DNA from: Achromobacter xylosoxidans
GTDB lineage: Bacteria > Pseudomonadota > Gammaproteobacteria > Burkholderiales > Burkholderiaceae_B
Assembly: GCF_001457475.1 (NCBI RefSeq)
Contig: NZ_LN831029.1
Location: 1,736,001-1,800,000, forward strand
Reading direction: 5' to 3'
Length of the DNA: 64,000 bases
Below the pieces are notes generated by a model that saw only the letters and a program-made list of their open reading frames with translations, was not told where the DNA came from and searched no databases. Each line of letters begins with the position of its first letter. Position 1 is the stretch's first letter. This document shows, one piece after another, positions 1-9,550 of the stretch. The position numbers and the translations under genes are program-made.

Positions 1-1731
1 GGTGCTGATGTAGCCCAGCCCGAGGTGATCGCCCATGCCGATGTTGGTGACGATGGCGACGTTGCAGCGGTCGAAGGCCAGGCCTTCGCGCAGGATGCCG
101 CCGCGCGCGGTCTCGAATACGGCGGCGTCGACGTCCGGGTGCATCAGCACGCTGCGGGCGCTGCGCGGACCGCTGCAGTCGCCGGTGTCGATGCGCAGGT
201 TGTCGACGTAGACGCCGTCGGAGTTGGTCATGCCGACGCGGTTGCCGGCCGTGCCCAGGATGTGGGCGGTCAGGCGCACCGTGGTGGTCTTGCCGTTGGT
301 GCCGGCCACCGCCACCACCGGGATGCGGCCGTCGTCGCCATCGGCGTACATGTTGGCGATGATGGCTTCGCCCACGGCGCGGCCCTTGCCGAAGGAGGGG
401 TTCAGGTGCATGCGCAGGCCGGGCGCGGCGTTCACTTCCACCACGCCGCCGTTCTGGTCTTCGAGCGGGTAGTGCACGCTTTCGGCCACCACGTCGACGC
501 CGCAGATGTCCAGGCCGATCATGCGGGCCGCGGAGACCGCGCGCGCCGCCATCTCGGGGTGCACTTCGTCGGTCACGTCGGTGGCCGAGCCGCCGGTGCT
601 GAGGTTGGCGTTGTTGCGCAGGAAGATCAGGGTGCCCGGGGCGGGCACCGAATCGGCGTCGAAGCCCTGCTTTTTCAGCGTGGCCAGCGCGATGTCGTCG
701 AAGCGGATCTTGGTGAGCGACGTGGCGTGGCCGTCGCCGCGCAGCGGGTCGGCGTTGACCTGGTCGACCAGTTGGCGGATGGTGTGCACGCCGTCGCCGG
801 TCACCTGCGGCGGATCGCGGCGCGAGGCCGCGACCAGCGCGCCGCCCACCACCAGCAGGCGGAAGTCGTGGCCGGGGATGTAGCGCTCGACGATGACTTC
901 GGAGCTGATCTCCTCGGCCACTTCGAAAGCCTGGATCACGCGCTCGCGCGTCTCGATGTTGACCGCCACGCCGCGGCCCTGGCTGCCGTCGCGCGGCTTG
1001 ACCACCACCGGGCCGCCCAGCTCCTGGGCCGCGGCCCAGGCGTCTTCGGCCGTGGTGACCGAGCGGCCCAGCGGCACGGGCACGCCGGCCGCGTCCAGCA
1101 GCATCTTGGTCAGGTCCTTGTCCTGCGCGATCGATTCGGAGATGGCGCTGGTCAGGTCGGTTTCGGCGGCCTGGATGCGGCGCTGCTTGCTGCCCCAGCC
1201 GAACTGCACCATGCTGCCTTGCGTCAGGCGGCGGTAGGGAATGTTGCGGGCGGTGGCGGCGTTGACGATGGAGCCGGTGCTGGGGCCCAGGCGCACGTCC
1301 TCGTCCAGCTCGCGCAGGCGCTTGAGGGCGTCGGCCAGGTCGAACGGCGCATCGTCCAGCGCCGCCTGCACCAGCTGCTGCGCCAGGTCCATGGCCAGGC
1401 GGCCGACTTCTTCCTCGCTGTATTCCACCACCACCTGGAACACGCCGGGCTCGATGGTGGATGAGGTGCGGCCGAAGGTGACGGGGCAGCCGGCGTAGGC
1501 CTGCAGCGTCAGGGCGACGATCTGCAGCACGTGCGCGATCGAGACGGCGCCCTGGTGGCCCTCGGGACGCAGCAGGCCGGTCTGCGGTAGCCGCGCGCGC
1601 AGGCGCGCTTCGAAATCGGGCAGGTTGTCGATGGAGCATTCGGCGTCGGCGCACGACACGATGGCTTCGATCGCCGTGTTCTTGCTCCACAGGTTGGGGC
1701 CGCGCAGCGCTCGGATACGGGAAACTTCCAT
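1..1731 (-). CDS. cphA: Cyanophycin synthetase paralogue (CphA'), 3' end beyond window
   Basis: The first 577 residues are visible and the C-terminus lies outside the window. The protein begins MEVSRIRALRGPNLW and has the CphA layout: N-terminal domain, an ATP-grasp domain from roughly residue 200 to 460, then a Mur-ligase-like domain opened by the P-loop AGTNGKTTT near residue 475. CphA enzymes polymerise aspartate and arginine into cyanophycin without ribosomes, using one ATP per added residue. It lies 62 nt downstream of a full-length paralogue on the same strand, so the two are probably co-transcribed. Tandem cphA/cphA' pairs are known in several betaproteobacteria. Both ATP-binding sites look intact here, so nothing seen suggests a dead copy. 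Whether it makes polymer itself or partners the upstream enzyme cannot be read from sequence. Confidence 0.9.
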   Translation of the reverse strand, partial: MEVSRIRALRGPNLWSKNTAIEAIVSCADAECSIDNLPDFEARLRARLPQTGLLRPEGHQGAVSIAHVLQIVALTLQAYAGCPVTFGRTSSTIEPGVFQVVVEYSEEEVGRLAMDLAQQLVQAALDDAPFDLADALKRLRELDEDVRLGPSTGSIVNAATARNIPYRRLTQGSMVQFGWGSKQRRIQAAETDLTSAISESIAQDKDLTKMLLDAAGVPVPLGRSVTTAEDAWAAAQELGGPVVVKPRDGSQGRGVAVNIETRERVIQAFEVAEEISSEVIVERYIPGHDFRLLVVGGALVAASRRDPPQVTGDGVHTIRQLVDQVNADPLRGDGHATSLTKIRFDDIALATLKKQGFDADSVPAPGTLIFLRNNANLSTGGSATDVTDEVHPEMAARAVSAARMIGLDICGVDVVAESVHYPLEDQNGGVVEVNAAPGLRMHLNPSFGKGRAVGEAIIANMYADGDDGRIPVVAVAGTNGKTTTVRLTAHILGTAGNRVGMTNSDGVYVDNLRIDTGDCSGPRSARSVLMHPDVDAAVFETARGGILREGLAFDRCNVAIVTNIGMGDHLGLGYIST

Positions 1732-1793
1732 GGCAGGTATTCCTGTCTAGCTTGCGCGCGCCGGCGGCGATGGCCGTGGCGCGCGCGATGATG

Positions 1794-4409
1794 TCAGTGT
1801 TGCTGGATCCAGCGGCGGACGAGATCGATGGTGGGGCCGGAGAAGGCTTCGTCGGATTGCAGCAGCACGAAGTCGCCCGCGGCGATGCCGGACAGCTGGC
1901 TCTCGATGGCCTTGCCGTGGTCCGGCTCGTCGATGATCTGCTTTACGCGGCTGCCTTGTTCCAGTCCCTGGCGCAGCAGCGCGCGCGCCTGGCCGGCGGG
2001 ACGCTTGCTGGTGACGGTGGCGTCGTCGTACAGCACCACGCGGTCGAAGGCGTCGCCCAGCAGCCTGCCCTGCTCGATCAGGTCCGCGTCGCGGCGGTCG
2101 GCGCCGGCCGAATAGACGGCGGCGCGCGTGGTCGACGGGAATTGGTCGATGGCGGCGATGAGCGGGCGCAGCGCGGAGGCGTTGTGGACGTCGTCCACCA
2201 CCACGGTGCTGCCGTTGCGCTCGAACAGCGTGAACTGCCAGGGCGCGTCGGCCTGGTCGATGTCGAAGGTCTCGATGCCGGCGCGGATCAGTTCGACCGG
2301 AATGTCGAGCGCCCACGCGGCGCCGACGGCGGCCAGCACGTTCTCGACCTGGAAGGCGACGCGGCCGCCATGGGTGAGCGGAATCGCGGCGACGTCGGCC
2401 AGGCGCTCTTCGTGGGCGCCCTGGGCGAGCACGATGCCGCCGTCGCGCACGAACACGGCGCGGCCGTCCTGTTGCAGGTGGGCGGTGATGGCGGGCAGGG
2501 CGGGATCGATGCCGAAGAAGATCACGGCGCCGTCGGACAGCTCGGCCATTTCCACCACGCGCGGATCGCGCGCGTTGAGCACGGCGGCGCCCGTCGGCAG
2601 CACCACGTCGACCTGGGTGCGGAACACGTTGAACATGCGTTCCGTTTCATTGATGTCGAAGTCGCCGAGATGGTCGGCGTCGTCGATGTTGGTGACCACG
2701 CCGACCTGGCAGCGGTCGTAGGCCAGGCCCTGGCCGAGGATCACGCCGCTGTCGTTCTCGATGACGGCGGCATCGACGTTGCGGTTCATCAGCACGCGCG
2801 TGCCGGAGGCGAAGTCGGCGCGGTCGCCTTTCTGCACCAGGCGGCGGTCCAGGTACAGGCCTTCGCTGCAGGCCAGGCCGGTGCGCTTGCCCGACAGGTG
2901 CAGGAGGCGCGCGACCAGGCGCGCGACCACGGTCTTGCCGTTGGTGCCGGTGACGCCGACGATGGGGATGCGGCCGGCGTCGCCTTCGGGAAACAGGTGA
3001 TCGACGATGGCGCGGCCGACCGGGCGCGGGGTGCCGTCGGCCGGCTTCAGGTGCATCAGCAAGCCGGGGCCGGCGTTGACTTCGACGATGGCGCCGCGCT
3101 GTTCGTCCAGCGGACGTGAGATGTCCTCGGCCACCAGGTCGACGCCGGCGATGTCCAGGCCGACCACGCGGGCCGCCAGGGTCACGGTGGCGGCGACGCT
3201 GGGGTGCACGCGGTCGGTGACGTCGAAGGCGACGTTGCCGCTGCGCTGCACCAGCACGCGCTGGCCATCGGCCGGCACGCTGTCTTCGGACAGGCCCTGG
3301 CGGGCGATCTCGAGGCGCGCGGCCGAATCCAGCCGCACCGGGTTGAGCGGGTGGTTTTCGGTGCGGCCGCGGCGCGGGTCGGTGTTGATCTGGCTGTCGA
3401 TCAGTTCGGTGATGGTGGATTTGCCGTCGCCCGTGACCCAGGCCGGCTCGCCCGCGGCGGCGGCCACCATGCGGTTGCCGACCACCAGCAGGCGGTGTTC
3501 GTTGCCCAGCACGAAGCGTTCGACGATGACGCCGCTGCCTTCGTCGACCGCGACGCGGTAGGCGGAAACCACTTCTTCGCGGGTGGTCAGGTTGGTGAAG
3601 ACGCCGCGGCCGTGGTTGCCGTCGTACGGCTTGACCACCACCGGCAGGCCGATGTCCTCGGCGGCTGACCAGGCGTCGTCCTCGCTGTCGACCAGCCGGC
3701 CTTCCGGCACCGGCACGCCGCAGGTCGAGAGCAGTTCCTTGGTCAGGTCCTTGTCGCGCGAAATGCCTTCGGCGATGGCGCTGGTGCGGTCGGTCTCGGC
3801 CGTCCAGATGCGGCGCTGGCGCGAGCCGTAGCCGAACTGCACCAGGTTGCCCTCGAACAGGCGGATGTAGGGGATGTCGCGGTCGTCGGCGGCATCGACG
3901 ATGCAGGCGGTGCTGGGACCCAGGCAGTGCTTGTCGACCAGCCGGCGCAGGCGCGCCACGGCGGCGTCCACATCGAACGGGCGGTCTTCGATGGCGGCCA
4001 TGACCAGGTCGCGGCCTTCGTTCAGGGCGGTGCGGGTGACCTGTTCCTGCCAGGCGCGCACGACGACCTTGTAGACGCCGCGGGTGGAGGTTTCACGGGC
4101 CTTGCCGAAACCGCCGCGCAGGCCGGCGAGGTTCTGCAATTCCAGGGTGACATGCTCGAGAATGTGGCCGGGCCAGGTGCCTTCCTTGACGCGCGACAGG
4201 AAACCGCCACGCACACCCGGGCTGCAGCGGTGCTCGATCAGGGTAGGCAGCCAGGCGGTCAGCCGCTCGTAGAAGCCGGGGATCGTGTTGGAGGGGTAGT
4301 CCTCCAGCTCGCCGATGTCCACCCACGCCTCAAGTACCGGACGGTACGTCCAAATGTTCGGGCCGCGCAAAGCCACGACATCGAGAAATTCAATGTCTTT
4401 CTTTTTCAT
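1794..4409 (-). CDS. cphA: Cyanophycin synthetase
   Basis: This 871-residue cytoplasmic enzyme is full length for the CphA family. Domains in order are the N-terminal CphA domain (1 to about 160), ATP-grasp (about 215 to 470, with VVVKPYDGNHGRGV), and a Mur-ligase-like domain with the P-loop GVTGTNGKT at 485-493. The ATP-grasp half adds Asp to the backbone and the Mur-like half adds Arg to the side chain. The start is the ATG directly before KKKDIEF; no better upstream start is visible. The next gene on this strand is a second cphA 62 nt away. The divergent genes, an ABC transporter and a DUF1854 protein, belong to families repeatedly found beside cyanophycin genes. The product stores nitrogen and carbon as granules. 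Confidence 0.95.
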   Translation of the reverse strand: MKKKDIEFLDVVALRGPNIWTYRPVLEAWVDIGELEDYPSNTIPGFYERLTAWLPTLIEHRCSPGVRGGFLSRVKEGTWPGHILEHVTLELQNLAGLRGGFGKARETSTRGVYKVVVRAWQEQVTRTALNEGRDLVMAAIEDRPFDVDAAVARLRRLVDKHCLGPSTACIVDAADDRDIPYIRLFEGNLVQFGYGSRQRRIWTAETDRTSAIAEGISRDKDLTKELLSTCGVPVPEGRLVDSEDDAWSAAEDIGLPVVVKPYDGNHGRGVFTNLTTREEVVSAYRVAVDEGSGVIVERFVLGNEHRLLVVGNRMVAAAAGEPAWVTGDGKSTITELIDSQINTDPRRGRTENHPLNPVRLDSAARLEIARQGLSEDSVPADGQRVLVQRSGNVAFDVTDRVHPSVAATVTLAARVVGLDIAGVDLVAEDISRPLDEQRGAIVEVNAGPGLLMHLKPADGTPRPVGRAIVDHLFPEGDAGRIPIVGVTGTNGKTVVARLVARLLHLSGKRTGLACSEGLYLDRRLVQKGDRADFASGTRVLMNRNVDAAVIENDSGVILGQGLAYDRCQVGVVTNIDDADHLGDFDINETERMFNVFRTQVDVVLPTGAAVLNARDPRVVEMAELSDGAVIFFGIDPALPAITAHLQQDGRAVFVRDGGIVLAQGAHEERLADVAAIPLTHGGRVAFQVENVLAAVGAAWALDIPVELIRAGIETFDIDQADAPWQFTLFERNGSTVVVDDVHNASALRPLIAAIDQFPSTTRAAVYSAGADRRDADLIEQGRLLGDAFDRVVLYDDATVTSKRPAGQARALLRQGLEQGSRVKQIIDEPDHGKAIESQLSGIAAGDFVLLQSDEAFSGPTIDLVRRWIQQH

Positions 4410-4522
4410 GTTTTAATTTACTTGAGAAGCAGGTTGGCACGCGCGGACGCCCCTATGCAAGACCGCGAATTTATTGGGGTTGCGCCTTAAGAATAATGCC
4501 AACGAGTGGGGGATCCCAGATA

Positions 4523-4571
4523 TTCCTAATTAGAAAAATCGGCTGATACTATACGACGCCTTCAAAGGCGT
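4523..4571 (+). promoter_or_regulatory. Putative extended -10 promoter with inverted repeat in the cphA/ABC divergent region
   Basis: The 260-nt gap between cphA and the ABC transporter holds an extended -10 like element, TGATACTAT (4544-4552), with a weak -35 candidate TTCCTA 18 nt upstream of the hexamer. Directly after it lies a perfect inverted repeat, ACGCCTT-CA-AAGGCGT (4556-4571), placed where transcription would begin. It could be an operator or a 5' leader hairpin. The assignment rests on pattern matching only. Confidence 0.4.
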
Positions 4572-4669
4572 GAACTCGTTGTGTTGTAAGGAAGGGACAC
4601 GTTTCCAACCCGGGGTTGGGATGCCGTCGCCGCCTTGTAGGGCAGAGTCCTGGCCCGGTATGCGTTCCA

Positions 4670-6955
4670 ATGAAAAAAACACACCTGCTTTCCGGCCTAG
4701 CCGAAGCCTTTCCTGCCCGCTGGCGGGATGAATTCCGCGCAGAACTGGCGGAGGGCGAAACCCTGCTGGCCTGGCTCGAAATAGACCTGGACCAGCGCCT
4801 GAAGTTCCGTCCGGGCCTGGTCGCGGTGACCGACCGCCGCCTGATCGCCCGCAATCCCGCCGATACCGGCTGGGAAGCCTGGCCCTATGGCCCTCAACTG
4901 TCCCTGAATCTTTCCGACCACGCCGGCGCCGCCGTGCTGGAATTGCACGACGACAGCGCCCGCCTGGGCGTCTGGCGCTTCACCCTGGCCTGCAACCCGG
5001 CCGCGCTGCGGCTGCTGGGCCAGTTCGAGGCGCAGCAGGCCATCCGCCTGTCCGGCCACCAGGAGGCGGCGCCGGGCGAACGCCAGTGCACCATCTGCAA
5101 TAACGTCATTCCCGCCGGCCAGGACGAATGCCCCACCTGCAACCAGGAACAGGCATCCCCATCCACCACCTGGGCGCTGCTGCGCCTGTGGCGTTTCGCG
5201 CGGCCATACCGCCTGCCGTTGCTGGCCGGTTTCCTGCTGACCCTGCTGGGCACCGCGGCGACCCTGGTGCCGCCGTACCTGACCATGCCGCTGATGGACG
5301 ACGTGCTGATCCCGTTCCAGAACGGCGCGCCGATCGACTATGGCAAGGTGCGCCTGTACCTGGGCGGACTGCTTGGATCCGCCATCCTGGCGTGGGGCCT
5401 GGGCTGGGCCCGCACCTACATCCTGGCCTGGGTCAGCGAGCGCATCGGCGCCGACCTGCGCACCACCACTTATGAGCACCTGCAGCAGCTGTCGCTGGAG
5501 TATTTCGGCGGCAAGCGCACCGGCGACCTGATTTCCCGCATCGGCAGCGAGACCGACCGCATCTGCGTGTTCCTGTCGCTGCACCTGCTGGACTTCGCCA
5601 ACGACATCCTGATGATCACCATGACCGCGGCGATCCTGGTGTCGATCAATCCGTGGCTGGCGCTGGTCACGCTGGTGCCGCTGCCGTTCATCATCTGGAT
5701 GATCCACGCGGTGCGCGACCGCCTGCGCCATGGCTTCGAGAAAGTCGATCGCATCTGGTCGGAGATCACCAACGTGCTGGCCGACACCATTCCCGGCATC
5801 CGCGTGGTCAAGGCCTTTGCCCAGGAAAAGCGCGAAGTGGCGCGTTTCCGCGAGGCCAACAACCGCAACCTGGAGGTGAACGACCGCGTCAACACCACCT
5901 GGTCGCTGTTCTCGCCCACGGTCACCTTGCTGACCGAGGTCGGCCTGCTGGTGGTGTGGATCTTCGGCATCTGGCAGGTGTCGCAGAAGCAGATCACGGT
6001 GGGCGTGCTGGCGGCCTTCCTGGCGTACATCGGGCGCTTCTACACGCGGCTGGACTCGATGAGCCGCATCGTGTCGGTGACGCAGAAGGCGGCCGCCGGC
6101 GCCAAGCGCATCTTCGACATCCTGGATCACGTGTCGAGCGTGCCGGAGCCGCAGAACCCGGCCAAGCTGCCGCAGATCAACGGCCGCATCGAATTGCGCG
6201 ACGTCGGTTTCCGCTACGGCAACCGCCAGGTCATCCGCGGCCTGGACCTGAGCATCGCGCCCGGCGAGATGATCGGCCTGGTGGGCCACAGCGGCTCGGG
6301 CAAGAGCACCCTGATCAACCTGATCTGCCGCTTCTATGATGTGTCGGAAGGCGCGATCCTGGTGGACGGCGCCGACATCCGTTCGGTGCGGGTGGCCGAC
6401 TATCGCCGCAACATCGGGCTGGTGCTGCAGGAACCCTTCCTGTTCTTTGGCACCATCGCCGAGAACATCGCCTACGGCAAGCCGGACGCCACCCGCGACG
6501 AGATCGTGGCGGCGGCCCGCGCCGCCCATGCCCATGAATTCATCCTGCGGCTGCCGCATGGCTACGATTCGCTGGTCGGCGAACGCGGCCAGGCGCTGTC
6601 CGGCGGCGAGCGCCAGCGCATCTCGATCGCGCGCGCGCTGCTGATCGATCCGCGCATCCTGATCCTGGACGAAGCCACGTCGTCGGTGGACACCACCACC
6701 GAGAAGGAAATCCAGAAGGCGCTCGACAATCTGGTGCGCGGGCGCACCACCATCGCCATCGCCCACCGCCTGAGCACCTTGCGCAAGGCCGACCGGCTGG
6801 TGGTGCTGGACCGCGGCCAGATCGTGGAGCAGGGCCCGCACGAGGAACTGATGGCGCGTGAAGGCGCCTACTACCGGCTGTACCAGGCGCAGGCGCGCCA
6901 GAACGAGGCCGACGCGCAGGCCTCCGGCAGCGAAGACATGGCCGCCGTGGCCTGA
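4670..6955 (+). CDS. Cyanophycin-locus ABC transporter, permease-ATPase with N-terminal PH-like and zinc-ribbon regions
   Basis: This is a 761-residue half-transporter of the exporter type. Residues 1-130 form a soluble region resembling a PH-like fold, followed by a zinc ribbon with Cys at 140, 143, 154 and 157. A six-helix ABC membrane domain starts near residue 165. The nucleotide-binding domain has Walker A GHSGSGKST (from 539), signature LSGGE (643) and Walker B ILILDEATS (Asp667, Glu668). The start is the ATG before KKTHLLSG; an in-frame ATG 54 nt upstream adds only a non-conserved Arg-rich leader. The gene is divergent from cphA and 14 nt before a DUF1854 gene. As I recall, this family is named cyanophycin metabolism-associated ABC transporter. 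The substrate is unknown, and the soluble N-terminus is unusual for an exporter. Confidence 0.85.
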   Translation: MKKTHLLSGLAEAFPARWRDEFRAELAEGETLLAWLEIDLDQRLKFRPGLVAVTDRRLIARNPADTGWEAWPYGPQLSLNLSDHAGAAVLELHDDSARLGVWRFTLACNPAALRLLGQFEAQQAIRLSGHQEAAPGERQCTICNNVIPAGQDECPTCNQEQASPSTTWALLRLWRFARPYRLPLLAGFLLTLLGTAATLVPPYLTMPLMDDVLIPFQNGAPIDYGKVRLYLGGLLGSAILAWGLGWARTYILAWVSERIGADLRTTTYEHLQQLSLEYFGGKRTGDLISRIGSETDRICVFLSLHLLDFANDILMITMTAAILVSINPWLALVTLVPLPFIIWMIHAVRDRLRHGFEKVDRIWSEITNVLADTIPGIRVVKAFAQEKREVARFREANNRNLEVNDRVNTTWSLFSPTVTLLTEVGLLVVWIFGIWQVSQKQITVGVLAAFLAYIGRFYTRLDSMSRIVSVTQKAAAGAKRIFDILDHVSSVPEPQNPAKLPQINGRIELRDVGFRYGNRQVIRGLDLSIAPGEMIGLVGHSGSGKSTLINLICRFYDVSEGAILVDGADIRSVRVADYRRNIGLVLQEPFLFFGTIAENIAYGKPDATRDEIVAAARAAHAHEFILRLPHGYDSLVGERGQALSGGERQRISIARALLIDPRILILDEATSSVDTTTEKEIQKALDNLVRGRTTIAIAHRLSTLRKADRLVVLDRGQIVEQGPHEELMAREGAYYRLYQAQARQNEADAQASGSEDMAAVA

Positions 6956-6969
6956 GCGAGATAACCGTC

Positions 6970-7440
6970 ATGACGCTTCCCGTTTTCCAGCTGCGACGCA
7001 ACGCGTTCGGGCGTTTGGTGTTCCAGGGCGCCGACGGCGTCGCGCACGAAGGCGTGATTCCGGTGCGGGCCTTTCCGATCAGCGAGGCCGATCGCGGATT
7101 GTCGCTGGTGACAGGCGAAGGCCGCGAACTGCTGTGGATCGAGCGGCTGGCCGACGTGCCCGCCGCCGAACGCGCCCTGATCGAAGAGGAACTGGCTGGG
7201 CGGGAATTCATGCCCGAGATCCGCAAGCTGGCCAGCGTGTCCACCTTCGCCACGCCCAGCCTCTGGAAGGTGGAGACCGACAAGGGCCCCACCAGTTTCA
7301 CGCTGCGCGGCGAGGAGGACATCCGGCGCCTGAACCCGCAGACGCTGCTGATTGCCGACAGCCACGGCATCTTCTACCTGGTGCGCGACATCCTGTCGCT
7401 CGACAAGCACAGCCGCAAACTGCTGGACCGCTTCCTCTGA
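6970..7440 (+). CDS. DUF1854 protein, cyanophycin metabolism-associated
   Basis: This 156-residue soluble protein has no signal peptide or membrane segment. It matches the DUF1854 type, with the segment TSFTLRGEEDIRRL followed by a conserved block on handling a small ligand or partner (IADSHGIFYLVRD). It starts 14 nt after the ABC transporter stop, so the two are co-transcribed. DUF1854 genes recur next to cyanophycin synthetase genes and this kind of ABC transporter, which is the only functional hint. A role as a soluble partner of the transporter is inference. No catalytic motif was recognised. Confidence 0.75.
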   Translation: MTLPVFQLRRNAFGRLVFQGADGVAHEGVIPVRAFPISEADRGLSLVTGEGRELLWIERLADVPAAERALIEEELAGREFMPEIRKLASVSTFATPSLWKVETDKGPTSFTLRGEEDIRRLNPQTLLIADSHGIFYLVRDILSLDKHSRKLLDRFL

Positions 7441-7444
7441 GCGG

Positions 7445-8584
7445 TCAATCCGCCGCCGCGCGCTTGAACGGCGTGTGGGCCTCGAGTTCGCCCAGGTAGT
7501 CGTCGACCGCGGCGGTTTCCTCATCGAGAAAGTGCTGGATCGCGGCCGCGAAGCGCGGATCGGCGACCCAGTGCGCCGACCAGGTGGGCGTGGGCAGCAA
7601 ACCGCGCGCCATCTTGTGCTCGCCTTGCGCACCGCCCTCGAAACGCGCCATGCCGTGGGCGATGCAGTAGGCGATGGCCTGCATATAGCAGGTTTCGAAG
7701 TGCAGCCCCGGCACGTATTCCGTCGCGCCCCAATACCTTCCGTACAGCGTGTCGCCGCCCGCCAGGTTCAGGGCCGCCGCCACCGGCTGGCCGTCGCGCT
7801 CGGCCAAGATCAGCACGAAGGCGTCGGGCTGGTCGCGATAGGCGCGCAGGAAGAATTCGCGGCTCAGGTACGGCGGATTGCCGTGGTTGAAGTAGGTGTG
7901 GCAATAGCACTGGTGGAAGAAATCCAGTTCGGCGGCGTCGATCTGCGCGCCGCGCAGCCAGCGGAACGCCAGCCCGGCCTGCGCCACCTTCTTGCGGTCC
8001 TGGCGGATCTTCTTGCGCTTGTCGTGGCTCATGGTGGCCAGGAAGGCGTCGAAGTCGGCGTAGCCGGGGTTGGTCCAGTGGAACTGCACGCTTTCGCGCA
8101 CCATGAAGCCGGCCTCGCGCAGGGCGCGCAGGTCGTCCGCGGCCGGAAACAGCAGGTGCAGCGACGACACCTGGATTTCTTCGGCGAAGGCGACCAGCCC
8201 GCGCACCAGCGTGTCGCGGTCCTCGTCGCTGGCGGCCAGCAGGCGCGGGCCCGAGACCGGGGTGAACGGCACCGCCGCCAGCAGCTTGGGGTAGTAGCGC
8301 AGGCCGTGGCGCTCGAAGGCGTCGGCCCAGGCGTAGTCGAACACGTACTCGCCGCGCGAATGCGATTTCAGGTAGAGCGGCACGGCGCCCGCCAGCGCAT
8401 CGCCGCGCCACAGCATCAGGTAGTGCGGCGACCAGCCGGTGCGCGGCGCGGCGCAGCCGCTGTCGTGCAGCGCATGCAGGAAGGCATGCCGCAGGAACGG
8501 CTGGTCGCCTGCCAGGGCGTCCCACTGGCGGGCGTCGATGCCGGACAGGTCGGTCTCGATGGTCAGGCGTAGCGGCGAATCCAT
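7445..8584 (-). CDS. GNAT-like N-acyltransferase (COG3146 type)
   Basis: This 379-residue protein belongs to the predicted N-acyltransferase family with a duplicated GNAT-like (FemAB-like) fold. The region around YVFDYAWADAFERHG and the ending with the GGAQGEHKMARG block are typical of that family. There is no signal peptide, so it should act in the cytoplasm. It converges on the DUF1854 gene with only 4 nt between the stops and no visible terminator, so the two transcripts may overlap. Substrate and acyl donor are unknown. A link to cyanophycin metabolism is only positional. Confidence 0.75.
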   Translation of the reverse strand: MDSPLRLTIETDLSGIDARQWDALAGDQPFLRHAFLHALHDSGCAAPRTGWSPHYLMLWRGDALAGAVPLYLKSHSRGEYVFDYAWADAFERHGLRYYPKLLAAVPFTPVSGPRLLAASDEDRDTLVRGLVAFAEEIQVSSLHLLFPAADDLRALREAGFMVRESVQFHWTNPGYADFDAFLATMSHDKRKKIRQDRKKVAQAGLAFRWLRGAQIDAAELDFFHQCYCHTYFNHGNPPYLSREFFLRAYRDQPDAFVLILAERDGQPVAAALNLAGGDTLYGRYWGATEYVPGLHFETCYMQAIAYCIAHGMARFEGGAQGEHKMARGLLPTPTWSAHWVADPRFAAAIQHFLDEETAAVDDYLGELEAHTPFKRAAAD

Positions 8585-8703
8585 GCACGAATGATAAAGT
8601 CTTCACTGGCGCGCAGTGCGCGGCGCCTGATGAGCGCGCAGGGTTATTGCGTATGGTCATGGTCTTGCGTGCGGCCCCGAGCCGTTTCGCGGCGGAAATT
8701 TTC

Positions 8704-9546
8704 ATGGATAGCAATTCAATCGCCGCCCCGGGCGGCAATGAACCTCGCACAGGCGGCATGGCTTGCCTGCGGGCGGCGGCGCTGGAGGCGCTGGCCGCCG
8801 TCGGCTGGGCCGACAAGCTGGCGCGGGTGCGCGCCATCGGCGACCAGGCGCCGCTGGATTGCGCGCGCCACTACGTTGCCCATGGCGCGCTGCCGGGGCG
8901 GCCCGCCGTGCCCGTGCTGGTGTCGCCGTCCGAGGTGCCGCAGCGTTCCATGGCCACGCTCGAGGGCCGCGCGGCGCTGCTGCACGCCCTGGCGCATATC
9001 GAATTCAACGCGGTCAACCTGGCGCTGGACATCCTCTGGCGTTTCGCCGGCATGCCGGACGCCTTCTACCGCGACTGGCTGCGCGTGGCGCGCGAAGAGG
9101 CCACCCACTTCGAGCTGCTGAACCAGCGCCTGGCCGACCTGGGCTACGCCTACGGCGATTTTCCCGGCCATGACGGGCTGTGGGAAATGGCCGAACGTAC
9201 CCGCGACGACCTGCTGGCCCGGTTGGCGCTGGTCCCGCGCACGCTGGAGGCGCGCGGGCTGGACGCCTCGCCACTGATCCGCAACAAGCTGGCGGGCGCC
9301 GGCGACGCGCGCAGCGCGGCCATCGTCGACATCATCCTGCGCGACGAGATCGGCCACGTGGCGATCGGCAATCATTGGTACAAGCTGCTGTGCGCGCGGC
9401 AGGGCAGGGAGCCGGTCGCCTGTTACGCCGAACTGGCCAGCCGCTACAACGCGCCGCGCTTGCGCGGCCCCTTCAACCTGGCGGCGCGCCGCGCCGCGGG
9501 TTTCGACGAGGCCGAACTGGCTGCCCTGCAGGCGGATCGAGGATGA
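8704..9546 (+). CDS. DUF455 family ferritin-like protein
   Basis: This 280-residue helical protein carries ligands for a carboxylate-bridged di-metal centre: Glu100, an ExxH pair at 132/135 and another at 215/218. This is the DUF455 pattern, related to MiaE-like hydroxylases and ferritin-like proteins. I chose the ATG before DSNSIAAP; the frame stays open upstream but that stretch looks non-coding. It is 4 nt upstream of a MOSC gene. The reaction is not known for the family; a di-iron oxidase or hydroxylase is a reasonable guess. Confidence 0.75.
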   Translation: MDSNSIAAPGGNEPRTGGMACLRAAALEALAAVGWADKLARVRAIGDQAPLDCARHYVAHGALPGRPAVPVLVSPSEVPQRSMATLEGRAALLHALAHIEFNAVNLALDILWRFAGMPDAFYRDWLRVAREEATHFELLNQRLADLGYAYGDFPGHDGLWEMAERTRDDLLARLALVPRTLEARGLDASPLIRNKLAGAGDARSAAIVDIILRDEIGHVAIGNHWYKLLCARQGREPVACYAELASRYNAPRLRGPFNLAARRAAGFDEAELAALQADRG

Positions 9547-9550
9547 CGGC

